The translations under genes were made by a program, and so were the position numbers. From the NCBI GenBank assembly GCA_028281445.1, contig JANQJW010000031.1, forward strand, positions 62,001 to 126,000: a stretch of 64,000 nucleotides of DNA. Reading direction: 5' to 3'. Positions 8,562-17,185 of the stretch are shown here, piece by piece. Each line of letters begins with the position of its first letter. Within the stretch, counting starts at the first letter, position 1. The notes below the pieces were generated by a model. It saw nothing but the letters and a program-made list of their open reading frames with translations. It did not search any database and had not been told where the DNA came from. Source of the DNA: Planctomycetota bacterium. GTDB taxonomy: Bacteria > Planctomycetota > PLA2 > JAEUHO01.

Positions 8562-10046
8562 TTACCGGCCCGTCACCGGGGCCGCGCCGCGCTTGGCGGC
8601 CTTCACGGCGGCGTAGGCGTCGATGAGACCGGCCCCCGTACGCGGGTCCTTGCCTTTCGCTTCCAGGTCGACCGCCGTGGCTTCGAGGATCGCCTTGACG
8701 CGCCACGGCGTGAGCTCGGGGTTGGCCGAGAGCATCAGTGCAATCACGCCCGCGGCCTGGGGCGCGCTGAGCGAGTTGCCGCGTCGTTTGTTCGACTCGC
8801 CGAGGTAGCCGCTCTTTCCCTGCCCTTGGATCATCGTGATCCCCGGGCCCGGGAAGGCGCAGACGTCCGGCTTGATGAGTCCCTCGGGCATCGGGTAGTC
8901 CTCGTAGAACTTCACGCGGCTCCATTCGACCGGCCCCAGGCTCACGAACCCGGGCACCTGGCGCTCGCGATTCAACCCGCCGACGCAGATCACGCACGGA
9001 ATGCCCTCGGGGATTCGGATCTGGACCGGGATCTTCGCCTGCTTCTGGAAGTTGCCCGCGCCCGAGACGAGGACCAGCCCGGCGGCGCACGCGTGCTCGG
9101 CCATCAGGCGCCAGAGTCCGCGCGTGTGGCCGAGATTCGGGATGCTGAAGCTCATGTTCACGACGTCGGCGCCCTCTTCGAGGGCGTATTGGAACGCGTT
9201 GCAGGCGTTCCAGGGGCCGCCCATGGCGATCAGCGCCATGGCTCGGGCCCGCGGCGCCGCGCCGGTCACCGTGCCGCCCGTGCCGTCGCCGACCACACAA
9301 CTGGATGTCAGCGCGCCATGCGCCCGGCCGCTGCGGTCGAGGACCTCCGGCGTCATGCGCGCGAAGTTGTAGCCGTAGAGGTCGTCGACGAAGCCGTTCT
9401 TGTCGTCGTCGCGGCCGTTGTTGGGCTTCTCATCCGGGTTGCGCCAGACGTTGCGGCGGATGTCCTCGTGGCGGTAGTTGATCCCGTGGTCGAAGCTCGC
9501 AACGACAACGCCCTCGCCGGTGTGGCCGAGCTCCTTCCAGGCCTTGGGGACGTTGAGCGCATCGAGGTGCCAGGGGATCTCCTTGCCGCGCATGGAGAAC
9601 GCGCGTCGCTTCTTCTTCCGGCGCTTGAGGACCTCGGAGACCTTGTCGTGCGACGCGGGCGCGGCCGGAACCAGCCCCGCCGGATACGTCCACAGCACGC
9701 AGTCTGCGGCACGCGCGGCCGCGACCTGCTTCGCGTCGAGCCGCGCGACGACGGCGTTCACGAGCCACAGCGAGCGCGCGTCCTTGGGGTTGCCGATCGC
9801 CGCGAGGATCGCGGGCTGTTCCTTCGTCGCGATCGCCTTCAGCCGGGCGACCGTCTCATTGCGCAACGCGGAGCGCGTCTTCGCGTCGTTGGCCTTGCAG
9901 AAGTCCGGGTACCCCGCGGGGCCGCCGAGCAACTGTGTCTTGCCGAGCACGAGTCTCCACGGCGGCGGCTTCTCTTCTTCGGCGGTTGCATGCGAGACGC
10001 CTGCGACGGCTAGCAACGCCCATACGAGGAGGAATACGCGCCCCAT
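8562..10046 (-). CDS. Secreted subtilisin-like serine protease (S8)
   Basis: 494 residues from the ATG at 10046. The signal peptide is residues 1-20 (hydrophobic core VFLLVWALLAVAGV, cleavage near SHA-TA). A pro-region of about 135 residues ends in a basic cluster KRRKKKRR (141-148), a likely processing site. The catalytic triad is Asp186 (VVVASFDHGIN), His243 (GRAHGALTS) and Ser425 (GNSLSAPQAAG), with the oxyanion Asn332 (SGAGNF). A calcium-like Asp-rich loop (DDDKNGFVDD, residues 213-222) sits between Asp and His, as in other bacterial S8 proteases. It is transcribed first in an operon with an ABC exporter. The start has no Shine-Dalgarno sequence and lies 6 nt after a TACCCT box, so it may be leaderless. 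Confidence 0.9.
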   Translation of the reverse strand: MGRVFLLVWALLAVAGVSHATAEEEKPPPWRLVLGKTQLLGGPAGYPDFCKANDAKTRSALRNETVARLKAIATKEQPAILAAIGNPKDARSLWLVNAVVARLDAKQVAAARAADCVLWTYPAGLVPAAPASHDKVSEVLKRRKKKRRAFSMRGKEIPWHLDALNVPKAWKELGHTGEGVVVASFDHGINYRHEDIRRNVWRNPDEKPNNGRDDDKNGFVDDLYGYNFARMTPEVLDRSGRAHGALTSSCVVGDGTGGTVTGAAPRARAMALIAMGGPWNACNAFQYALEEGADVVNMSFSIPNLGHTRGLWRLMAEHACAAGLVLVSGAGNFQKQAKIPVQIRIPEGIPCVICVGGLNRERQVPGFVSLGPVEWSRVKFYEDYPMPEGLIKPDVCAFPGPGITMIQGQGKSGYLGESNKRRGNSLSAPQAAGVIALMLSANPELTPWRVKAILEATAVDLEAKGKDPRTGAGLIDAYAAVKAAKRGAAPVTGR

Positions 10047-10052
10047 GGGGCC

Positions 10053-10058
10053 AGGGTA
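10053..10058 (-). promoter_or_regulatory. Candidate -10 box (TACCCT), leaderless promoter
   Basis: TACCCT on the minus strand ends 6 nt before the subtilase ATG at 10046; there is no ribosome-binding sequence between them. Confidence 0.4.
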
Positions 10059-10110
10059 CCTCATCGAAACCACGTGGCCGCTTCGCGGTATGGCCTCGTG
10101 AAATCGCTCG

Positions 10111-10116
10111 TACTGT
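10111..10116 (+). promoter_or_regulatory. Candidate -10 box (TACTGT), leaderless promoter
   Basis: TACTGT ends 9 nt before the ATG at 10126. A weak AGG is the only ribosome-site-like triplet. Confidence 0.4.
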
Positions 10117-10125
10117 AGGTCTTCC

Positions 10126-12426
10126 ATGCACGCCTTCGCACGCCTCCTCTTGCCGGTACTGCTGTCCGCCGTGCTGGCCGGCTGCGGGGAGGAGGAACCG
10201 CCGACGCCTCGCGAGATCGCGTGGCGCGAGCATGTCGTGCCGTTTCTCGAGGCACAGTGCACGACCTGCCACGGCAACGACGAACCGGACGGCGACGTGT
10301 CGTTCGAGGACTGGGCGGCAGGAGTGGCGCCGAGTGACGCCGACCTGCGGGAACGCGGCGCCCTTTGGGAGCGCATGGCGGAGCACGTGAAGTCCGGCGT
10401 GATGCCGCCCGAGGGCCTCGAGAACCCGGTCCCCGGTCGGGCTGATGCGTTCCTGGCCTGGGTATCCGAGAACGTCGAAGCCGCGTGGATGGCCGCACCG
10501 CCCGATCCGGGGCGCGTCACGATGCGGCGCCTGAGCCGCTACGAGTACCGCAACACGGTGCGCGATCTGCTCGGCATCGACTACGAGGTCAACGAGACGT
10601 TTCCCACCGACGACGTCGGGTACGGGTTCGACCACATCGGCGACGTGCTGAGCATGCCGCCGATCCTCTTCGAGAAGTACCTGGGTGCCGCCGAGGACAT
10701 CGCGGCGCAGGCGGTACCCGTTGTCTTCCCCGACCAGATCCAGCGCGTGGAAGCCGAAGACCTCGGCCGGCGCGGTTTCGGCGCGCCCAGCGGCGACGGC
10801 TTCACGCTCTGGTCCAACGGGGAGCTGAGCGCGCGCTTTCGCATCGTGCGCACCGGCACCTACACCGTGCGCGTCAAGGCAGCGGGCCAGCAAGCCGGTC
10901 CCGAGAAGGCGAAGATGGCGCTGTTCCTCGGCTTGAGCGAGCGCGTCGAGGTCGATGTGCCGGTGACGCGCGCCGACGCGGCGGTCTACGAGCACACCTT
11001 CGAGGCGCGCGCCGGAATGCGCTCTGTCGGCGCGGGCTTCGTGAACGACTACTACAAGCCGAACCACCCGGACAAGAACCAGCGCGATCGAAACCTGTGG
11101 ATCGACTGGATCGAGGTGGAAGGCCCGCTGGGGGCGCCCGTCGAAGACCGCGTGCTCATCTGCGAGCCCGTGCCCGGTCGCGAGGTCGTGTGTACGCAGG
11201 AGATCGTGACGAACCTGCTGCGACGCGCGTTCCGCCGGCCGCCGGAAGACGACGAGATCGAGCGCTACACGAAGCTCGCGGGCTCACTGCGCGCCGATGG
11301 CGAGCCGTTCGAGGCAGGGATCCAGGCCGTCTTGCAGGCAGCGCTCGTGGCGCCGCAGTTCCTCTTCCGCGTGGAGCTGGATGGCGGCGGGGGCGGCGAC
11401 ACATACCCCGTCGACGACCATGCGCTCGCCTCGCGGCTCTCCTACTTCCTTTGGAGCAGCCTGCCCGACGACGAGCTGATGGCTCTGGCGGACGCGGGCA
11501 CGCTGCGGGCGAACCTCCGCATCCAGGTGGATCGCATGCTGGGGGACGAGAAGGCGCGCGCGCTCGTCGAGAACTTCGCGGGCCAGTGGCTGGAGCTCCG
11601 GCGCCTGGAAACCGCGAGCCCCGATCCCAAGCGCTACAAGCAGTTCGACGAGGACTTGCGCGCCGCGATGCAACAGGAGACGGAACTGTTCGTCGCCGAG
11701 ATCTTCGGAGACGACCGCAGCATCCTCGATCTCATCGACGCGCCGTTCACGTACGTCAACGAGACCCTGGCCCGGCACTACGGCTTCGAGGGCGTCAAGG
11801 GCCCCGCGTTCCGCCGCTACGAGATTGAAGACGACCGCCGCGGCGGCCTGCTGGGACACGCGTCCATCCTCACGCTCACCTCGTACGCGACGCGTACCTC
11901 GCCGACGCAGCGCGGCAAGTGGATGCTCGAGGAGATCCTCGGCACACCGCCGCCGCCGCCGCCGCCGGGTGTGGGCGTCCTGGAGGACCAGGCGCCCGCG
12001 ATGCTCAAGCTCTCGCTGCGCGAGCGGCTTGCGAAGCACCGGGAGGATCCCTCGTGCGCGGTCTGCCACGCCAAGATGGACGTCCTCGGTTTCGGGCTCG
12101 AGAACTACGACGGCATCGGAGCGTGGCGCACCAAGGACGGCGCGCGCACGATCGACGTCAGCGGGCGCCTGCCCGACGGGCGCGGCTTCGCCCGTCCCGC
12201 GGCGCTGAAGGCGATTCTTCGCGACGACCCCGGCTTCCCGAAGTGCTTCGCCGAGAAGCTGCTGACCTATGCGCTCGGCCGCGGTCTCGAGCCGTACGAC
12301 CGCCCTGCCGTCCGAGCGATCACCGACACGGCACGGAAGCACGACTACCGCTTCCGCAGCTTCGTCCATGCCGTGGTTGCGTCCGATGCCTTTACGATGC
12401 GCCGCGGCGCAGGAGGTTCCCCGTGA
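10126..12426 (+). CDS. DUF1592/DUF1588/DUF1585 cytochrome-c-like lipoprotein
   Basis: 766 residues. The lipobox VLAGC gives lipidated Cys20. An N-terminal c-type heme site CTTCH (45-49) lies in a PSD1-like domain. DUF1587 starts with MRRLSRYEYRNTVRDLLG (about 127-145). A carbohydrate-binding-module-like insert follows (about 205-345). The DUF1595, DUF1592 (RLSYFLWSSLPDDEL), DUF1588 (RGGLLGHASILTLTSYATRTSP, then TPPPPPPPGVG) and DUF1585 blocks come next, with a second CAVCH near residue 643. This multidomain order is well known in Planctomycetota and Verrucomicrobiota but its biochemistry is still poorly defined; a periplasmic heme redox role tied to polysaccharide or organic-matter use is the usual inference. 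It is translationally coupled (GTGA) to the DUF1552 gene, its constant partner. Confidence 0.9.
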   Translation: MHAFARLLLPVLLSAVLAGCGEEEPPTPREIAWREHVVPFLEAQCTTCHGNDEPDGDVSFEDWAAGVAPSDADLRERGALWERMAEHVKSGVMPPEGLENPVPGRADAFLAWVSENVEAAWMAAPPDPGRVTMRRLSRYEYRNTVRDLLGIDYEVNETFPTDDVGYGFDHIGDVLSMPPILFEKYLGAAEDIAAQAVPVVFPDQIQRVEAEDLGRRGFGAPSGDGFTLWSNGELSARFRIVRTGTYTVRVKAAGQQAGPEKAKMALFLGLSERVEVDVPVTRADAAVYEHTFEARAGMRSVGAGFVNDYYKPNHPDKNQRDRNLWIDWIEVEGPLGAPVEDRVLICEPVPGREVVCTQEIVTNLLRRAFRRPPEDDEIERYTKLAGSLRADGEPFEAGIQAVLQAALVAPQFLFRVELDGGGGGDTYPVDDHALASRLSYFLWSSLPDDELMALADAGTLRANLRIQVDRMLGDEKARALVENFAGQWLELRRLETASPDPKRYKQFDEDLRAAMQQETELFVAEIFGDDRSILDLIDAPFTYVNETLARHYGFEGVKGPAFRRYEIEDDRRGGLLGHASILTLTSYATRTSPTQRGKWMLEEILGTPPPPPPPGVGVLEDQAPAMLKLSLRERLAKHREDPSCAVCHAKMDVLGFGLENYDGIGAWRTKDGARTIDVSGRLPDGRGFARPAALKAILRDDPGFPKCFAEKLLTYALGRGLEPYDRPAVRAITDTARKHDYRFRSFVHAVVASDAFTMRRGAGGSP

Positions 12427-13787
12427 GCTCCAAGAAGAACCGCATTCATCGCCGGGCTGTCCTGCGTGGCCTTGGAACCGCGCTGGCCTTGCCCTGGTTC
12501 GAGAGTCTTGGCGGTGGTCTGCTCCGCAACGCCGGCGCCGACGGGGCCAAGGCAGCGCCGCAGCGCATGGCATTCCTGTTCATCCCCAGCGGCGCCCACA
12601 TGCCGGAATGGACGCCGAAGGAAGCGGGCACGAGCTACAAGCTGCCCTGGATCCTCGAGCCCCTCGCGCCGCACCGCGATCACCTGACCGTACTCAGCGG
12701 CCTCGCGCAGGATCAGGCACGCGCGCACGGCGACGGCCCCGGCGATCACGCGCGCTGTGCCAGCGTCTTCCTGACCGGCGCACACCCCGTGAAGACGAAA
12801 GGCGCCGACATCCGGGTCGGCGTCTCGGTGGATCAGGCCGGTGCGCGGAAGATCGGACACCACACGCGATTCCCGTCGCTCGAGCTCGGTATCGAGCGCG
12901 GCCGCCAGAGCGGCAACTGCGATTCGGGCTACAGCTGCGCCTACTCGTCGAACATCTCCTGGCGGACGCCGACCCTGCCCATGAAACACGAGGTCGATCC
13001 GCGTCTTGTCTTCGAACGCCTGTTCCGGGGCGGCAAGCCGGGCGAGACGAGGGAGGCGCGCGAGCGGCGCATGCGCCGGCGCAAGAGCATCCTCGACTTC
13101 CTCGGTGAAGACGCCGCGCGGTTGCGAAAGGACCTCGGCGGTAGCGACCGCATGAAGCTCGACGAGTATCTCGTGGGGGTCCGGGAGCTGGAGCAGCGCC
13201 TGGAGAAAGCCGAGCAGAAGCGTGCACGTGGCGAAGATCCGACGGCGGACTTCACCGTGCCGCGCGGCTATCGCAGCAACCGCACGGCGCACATCCGGCT
13301 GATGTGCGACTTGATGGTGCTCGCCTTCCAGACCGACACGACGCGCATCTCGACGTTCATGCTCGGCAATGGCGGCAGCAACCTGAGCTACCCGTTCATC
13401 GGTGTGCCCCAGGGCCACCACGGCATCTCGCACCACGGCAAGAACCCGCAGAAGATCGCGGGGATCCGCAAGATCAACCGCTACCACGTGGAGCAGCTCG
13501 CCTATCTCCTGGAGCGGATGAAGAGCGTGAAGGAGGGCGACGGGACCCTGCTCGACAACGTGATGATCTGCTACGGGAGCGCCATCGGCGACGGCAACCG
13601 CCACAACCACGACAACCTTCCGATCGTGCTCGCCGGCAAGGGCGGTGGTGCGATCAAGGGCGGACAGCACCGGCGCTACAAGCGCTGGACGCCGCTCAAC
13701 AACCTCTACCTCTCGATGCTCGACCTCGTCGGCGCGCCGCATGAATCGCTCGGCGATTCGACGGGGCGGTTGCCGAACCTGGGTTGA
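12423..13787 (+). CDS. DUF1552 exported protein (Tat signal)
   Basis: 454 residues starting at a GTG that overlaps the previous stop. A twin-arginine-type N-terminus (HRRAVLRGLGTALALPWFE) suggests export by Tat. The rest matches the DUF1552 family in length and landmarks: RMAFLFIPSGAHMPEWTP, then a long helical region, AFQTDTTRISTFMLGNGGSN near residue 300 and the C-terminal VMICYGSAIGDGNRHNHDNLPIVLAG. It resembles sulfatase/alkaline-phosphatase-like folds in having a conserved Asp/His-rich C-terminal motif, but activity is not established. It always pairs with the DUF1592-type cytochrome, as here. Confidence 0.9.
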   Translation: MSSKKNRIHRRAVLRGLGTALALPWFESLGGGLLRNAGADGAKAAPQRMAFLFIPSGAHMPEWTPKEAGTSYKLPWILEPLAPHRDHLTVLSGLAQDQARAHGDGPGDHARCASVFLTGAHPVKTKGADIRVGVSVDQAGARKIGHHTRFPSLELGIERGRQSGNCDSGYSCAYSSNISWRTPTLPMKHEVDPRLVFERLFRGGKPGETREARERRMRRRKSILDFLGEDAARLRKDLGGSDRMKLDEYLVGVRELEQRLEKAEQKRARGEDPTADFTVPRGYRSNRTAHIRLMCDLMVLAFQTDTTRISTFMLGNGGSNLSYPFIGVPQGHHGISHHGKNPQKIAGIRKINRYHVEQLAYLLERMKSVKEGDGTLLDNVMICYGSAIGDGNRHNHDNLPIVLAGKGGGAIKGGQHRRYKRWTPLNNLYLSMLDLVGAPHESLGDSTGRLPNLG

Positions 13788-13788
13788 G

Positions 13789-13953
13789 TTCTCCGCAGAG
13801 ACGCAGAGACGCAGAGGCGCAGAGCGACCTACGTGGACGGCGAGTCACCGGGTTCGCACGCACGCCGCCTGCGAACCCTGGACGTGGCTCCAAGAAGGCG
13901 CCGGACCATCTACGAGCTGCGCTCCGTGCCTCTGTGTCTCTGTGGAGAGCACT
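13789..13953 (+). repeat. Inverted-repeat element, copy 1 (CAGAGACGCAGAGG family)
   Basis: The left end (13790-13826) contains CGCAGAGACGCAGAG and GGCGCAGAGCG. The right end (13919-13951) is its imperfect complement (GCTCCGTGCCTCTGTGTC...). The interior holds a second palindrome (GGGTTCGCA ... TGCGAACCC). The whole is about 165 bp, non-coding, and lies between two convergent genes. A relative with near-identical ends is at 38570-38719. It is MITE- or REP-like; no transposase is nearby. Confidence 0.7.
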
Positions 13954-14080
13954 AGATGAAGTACACGACCGCCGTACCGATCAGCGCGAGCACGATCGTC
14001 TTGACGTAGATCGCCTTCCCCTTCTTCGCGAGTGCTGCGGAGAGCGCCTCGTCCTCGACCGGTTCTGTCTTGCCGTTCAT
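13952..14080 (-). CDS. Small single-TM protein (42 aa)
   Basis: A short open frame from ATG 14080 to TAG 13952. It has a polar acidic N-terminus (MNGKTEPVEDEALSAALAKK) followed by a basic residue cluster and one hydrophobic helix (IVLALIGTAVVYFI) at the very C-terminus, so it would be a tail-anchored micro-membrane protein. It follows, after 30 bp on the same strand, another small membrane protein gene, and its stop codon coincides with the edge of the repeat element. It was identified by eye only; the composition (charged start, single TM end) argues against chance, but proof is lacking. Confidence 0.45.
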   Translation of the reverse strand: MNGKTEPVEDEALSAALAKKGKAIYVKTIVLALIGTAVVYFI

Positions 14081-14110
14081 CTGCCGCGTACCGCGGCCGG
14101 CGTGCACCAC

Positions 14111-14308
14111 TCAGGTCTTGGCTTGCGCCTGGAAGAAGCTCAAGAAGGCCCCGAACAGAGGGAAGAAGACCCAGAGCCGCCAGAGCGGGTTGATGCTCCA
14201 GAAGACGTCCGTCAGCATCGCAATCACGACCAGGCCGACCGATGCCAGACCGCCGACGAACCGGGACCGGATGCCCTGCGGACCGATGTTGCAGACGTCG
14301 CCGCTCAT
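14111..14308 (-). CDS. Small two-TM membrane protein (65 aa)
   Basis: 65 residues from ATG 14308. After CNIGPQGIRSRFVGG come two hydrophobic helices (LASVGLVVIAMLT and LWVFFPLFGAFLSFF). The N-terminal N-I-G-x-x-x-x-x-R followed by a helix resembles small DUF2892-type inner-membrane proteins. It starts 7 nt after a TAGACT box without a ribosome site. It lies just downstream of the VWA protein gene (10 bp gap) on the same strand and could be its operon partner or separately transcribed. Confidence 0.6.
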   Translation of the reverse strand: MSGDVCNIGPQGIRSRFVGGLASVGLVVIAMLTDVFWSINPLWRLWVFFPLFGAFLSFFQAQAKT

Positions 14309-14315
14309 GCGGCCG

Positions 14316-14321
14316 AGTCTA
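14316..14321 (-). promoter_or_regulatory. Candidate -10 box (TAGACT), leaderless promoter
   Basis: TAGACT on the minus strand ends 7 nt before the ATG at 14308 and overlaps the stop region of the VWA gene (stop at 14319-14321). No Shine-Dalgarno sequence precedes this start. Confidence 0.35.
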
Positions 14322-16388
14322 CCGCTGGACGTGCAGGGTCCGCGCCTTCTCCACGAGCCCCAGGAACTCCGCGCGGCGTCCGTGGGGGTCCTCGCCCTTC
14401 GCACCCTGGGCCAACTCGCTGACGAGCGCCCAGCTCGCCTGCCCCTTGAAGGGCGAGCGCCGAAGCAGCATTCCGTAGGCGGCTACGGACGCCGACCACT
14501 GGAAGTCGCGGTCGGCCTTCTCGAAGGTGTGCCCCGCGTCGATCACGTCCTGCTCGATCAACGAGCTCTTGTCTCCGTCCGGCGCCTTCCACCGCACCCG
14601 CAGCCGGAACATGGCGTTGGACGTAACGGCGGCGGGCTTCTTCGGATCCATCGCCCTTACGAACGGGTTCGGGTCCACGCTGCCGGGCAGCGTGCCGCCG
14701 GCGGGCACGATCTCGTAGAGCGCCGTGGCGGCGTGGCCCGCTCCGATCTCGCCGGCGTCCTTCGTGTCGTCGTTGAACTCGCGGGCAGCGAGGCGGCGGT
14801 TCTCGTAGCCCAGCAGGCGGTAGCCGGTGACCTGCTGGGGGTTGAAGAACACCTGCACCTTCACGTCCTTGGCGATGGGGACGAGCGTCTCGTTGACCTG
14901 CTCGACGAGGACACGCTGCGCTTCCTTCTGGCCGTCGATGTAGGCGTAGTTCCCGTTGCCCTTGTTGCTCAGCGCCTCCATCTTGGCGTCCTTGTAGTTG
15001 CCCGTGCCGAAGCCGAGCACGCTCAGGTACACGCCGCTCTTCGCCTTCTTCTCGATCATCTGGACGAGACCGTCCGTCTCGCTCACGCCGACGTTGAAGT
15101 CCCCGTCGGTGCACAGGATGACCCGGTTGATCGTGGCATCGCCCTTGGCCTTCGCCGCCATGTCGTAGGCGACCTGGATGCCCGCCTCGCCGTTGGTCGA
15201 GCCGCCCGCTCGCAGGTTCTGAACCGCGCCGAGGATCGCGTCCTTGTGGCTGCCCGGCGTGGTCTCGAGCGCGACGCCGGCCTGGCCGGCGTACGTGACG
15301 ATGCCGACCTTGTCGTCGGGTCGTAGTGTTTCGGTCAACCGCACGAGCCCTGTCTTGAGCAGCGGCAGCTTGTCCTCGTCTTCCATGGACCCGGACACGT
15401 CGACGAGGAAGACGAGGTTCGCAGCCGGCCGCGCCTTGGTCTCGACCACGCGGCCCTTGAGACCGATACGTGCCAGGCGATGCTCCGGCGTCCAGGGGCA
15501 CTGCGCCACTTGGACGTGGGTCGTGAAGGGCGCCGTCGCTCCCTCCTCCGGCGGCGCGTACTCGTACTTGAAGTAGTTGATGTGCTCCTCGAGCCGCACG
15601 GCGTTGGGCGGCGGCAGCTGCCCGCGCGTCAGGAACCGCCGGACGTTGCTGTAGGACGCCGTGTCGACGTCGATGCTGAAGGTCGAGGTGTGCACCTTCG
15701 ACGCCTGCAGCCAGCTGCTGAGGATCAGCGTCTCGTAGCTCTCCTCCGACACGAAACCGCTGCGCTTCGCCTGGGGCTGAAGCTGCAGCTTGTAGACCAT
15801 CGTGCCGGCCCGCGAAGACAGGACGCCCGCGGTCGTCATCTCGCCAACGGTGAGACGTACGACCGGCTCTTCACCGGCGGGCTTCGGCGGCGTGAAACTC
15901 GAGGGCTCGAGATGCAGCTCCTGGCCATTGAAGATCGTGATCTCGGGAGCGTCGCTCTCTTCCTTCCAGATGTCTCCAGGAAAGGAGTTCTCACGCAGGG
16001 TCTTGTCCTTGCTTCGGTACAGGGTGGCGAACTCGCGGTCCGGATCCGCAAGCTGAACTTCCCTGTATCTCATGGTGAAGACCACAGAGAGCCCGACGGC
16101 GACGAGCACGGCCGCCGCCTGCACGAGCCGGAGCGGCCAGCGGCGCACGCCCGCCGCCGAGAGGAGCGCCTCGCGCCGCGCGTCGTCGAGGCCCTCTTCC
16201 GCAGGTACGGCCAACGTGCTCTCGACGTCCGCTGCGAAGGCACGGATCGCCTCGACCTCGGCTTGAGCCGCAGGATCGCCTTCGAGCTCGCGCTCGAACG
16301 CTGCGCGGTTGTTCGCATCCATCTCACCTAGCGCGTACGCGGTGAGGCGCGGATCCCCGTGCTCTTGCTGGGAGGACTCGATCGTCAT
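14319..16388 (-). CDS. YfbK-like VWA protein with anti-sigma-like N-terminus
   Basis: 689 residues. Residues 10-60 (DPRLTAYALGEMDANNRAAFERELEGD...) look like the N-terminal helices of anti-sigma factors, without the zinc-binding His-Cys-Cys. One transmembrane helix lies at about 88-105. Outside the membrane come the von Willebrand-type N-domain (about 230-300, SIDVDTASYSNVRRFL), a VWA domain with MIDAS DVSGSM (330-335) and TDGDFNVG, and the YfbK C-terminal domain (about 510-689). The gene overlaps the upstream ECF sigma factor by ATGA, so both are made together. The layout suggests a membrane sensor that binds the sigma factor inside and an unknown partner outside through the metal-dependent adhesion site. 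Confidence 0.85.
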   Translation of the reverse strand: MTIESSQQEHGDPRLTAYALGEMDANNRAAFERELEGDPAAQAEVEAIRAFAADVESTLAVPAEEGLDDARREALLSAAGVRRWPLRLVQAAAVLVAVGLSVVFTMRYREVQLADPDREFATLYRSKDKTLRENSFPGDIWKEESDAPEITIFNGQELHLEPSSFTPPKPAGEEPVVRLTVGEMTTAGVLSSRAGTMVYKLQLQPQAKRSGFVSEESYETLILSSWLQASKVHTSTFSIDVDTASYSNVRRFLTRGQLPPPNAVRLEEHINYFKYEYAPPEEGATAPFTTHVQVAQCPWTPEHRLARIGLKGRVVETKARPAANLVFLVDVSGSMEDEDKLPLLKTGLVRLTETLRPDDKVGIVTYAGQAGVALETTPGSHKDAILGAVQNLRAGGSTNGEAGIQVAYDMAAKAKGDATINRVILCTDGDFNVGVSETDGLVQMIEKKAKSGVYLSVLGFGTGNYKDAKMEALSNKGNGNYAYIDGQKEAQRVLVEQVNETLVPIAKDVKVQVFFNPQQVTGYRLLGYENRRLAAREFNDDTKDAGEIGAGHAATALYEIVPAGGTLPGSVDPNPFVRAMDPKKPAAVTSNAMFRLRVRWKAPDGDKSSLIEQDVIDAGHTFEKADRDFQWSASVAAYGMLLRRSPFKGQASWALVSELAQGAKGEDPHGRRAEFLGLVEKARTLHVQR

Positions 16389-16945
16389 GACGATCTCCCT
16401 TCGAGCGCCGGCGGCAGCGGTGCATCCACCATGCGGCTGCGCAGCCGTCCCAGCGCCGTGTGGAGGAGGACACCGACGTGGCTGATGGACGCGCCCGTGA
16501 TCTCGCTGATCTGCCTGTAGGACAACCCGTCCTGGAACCGGAGGCGCAACACCTCCTGCTGGGTGTCCGGCAGGTCCTCGATGAGAACCGTCATGCGGTC
16601 GGCCTGATCGCGGCGCTCGGCCTTCTGATCCGGGCGCCGCGCGGGATCGGTCATGTGGTCGGGCGAGGCCAGGGCATGCACCCGTCCGTTCTTTCGATGG
16701 TGATCCACGGTGAGGTTCCTGCAGACGCGATAGAGCCACGGAGCGACGTGCGCATCGCCCGGTGCGGGCTCGGCGCGGCACAACCGCAGGAAGCACTCCT
16801 GGGCCACGTCGCGTGCGAGCTCGAGGTCACCCAGCCGGCGATGGGCGTACCGCACCAGGGGCCGCTCGAAGCGGTCCAGGATTTCGGTGAGCCACTGCTC
16901 GCGGGCCTTCGACCTCGGCATCCGGGCTTGTCGTTCGTCCTCCAC
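16385..16945 (-). CDS. ECF-type RNA polymerase sigma factor
   Basis: About 186 residues from GTG 16945 (ATG 16921 would give 178). Region 2 is ILDRFERPLVRYAHRRLGDLELARDVAQECFLRL with the core-binding DVAQECFLR and the -10-reading LYRVCRNLTVDHHRK. Region 4 is LPDTQQEVLRLRFQDGLSYRQISEITGASISHVGVLLHTAL with a typical helix-turn-helix. It is translationally coupled to the YfbK-like VWA protein, which carries an anti-sigma-like domain. A GATAAT hexamer on the minus strand at 16982-16987 and a 10-bp palindrome at 16959-16968 lie upstream and may be its promoter and operator. Confidence 0.92.
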   Translation of the reverse strand: MEDERQARMPRSKAREQWLTEILDRFERPLVRYAHRRLGDLELARDVAQECFLRLCRAEPAPGDAHVAPWLYRVCRNLTVDHHRKNGRVHALASPDHMTDPARRPDQKAERRDQADRMTVLIEDLPDTQQEVLRLRFQDGLSYRQISEITGASISHVGVLLHTALGRLRSRMVDAPLPPALEGRSS

Positions 16946-17114
16946 CCGTCCCTACGGAATGGGACCATGTTTCTTAGTCCGATTATCCGCCGCGACGGGC
17001 CCCGCGAACACCTCGCCGGTGGATCGGGTCGCTCCGTGCGTAGGCGATGCGTGCGCTCGGCGGATCTGGGCGAGACGCGCCCGAGGGGCCGTGGATTAGC
17101 GTCCCCCGAATCGT

Positions 17115-17120
17115 TACAAT
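17115..17120 (+). promoter_or_regulatory. Candidate -10 box TACAAT upstream of FG-GAP lipoprotein
   Basis: TACAAT in the sequence TCGTTACAATCC, 65 nt before the ATG at 17186. The matching -35 (TGGATT at 17092-17097) is weak. The leader carries a good GGAGG ribosome site. Confidence 0.35.
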
Positions 17121-17185
17121 CCCGCCCCGCGGTAGGAGTTGCGCTCACACAGGGACCCCCACGACCGGGGACGGAGGATCACCAC

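Noticed and set aside
13789..13953. CRISPR array or tandem repeat
   Set aside because: The repeat units are two inverted ends, not regularly spaced direct repeats with spacers; the same holds for 38570-38719.
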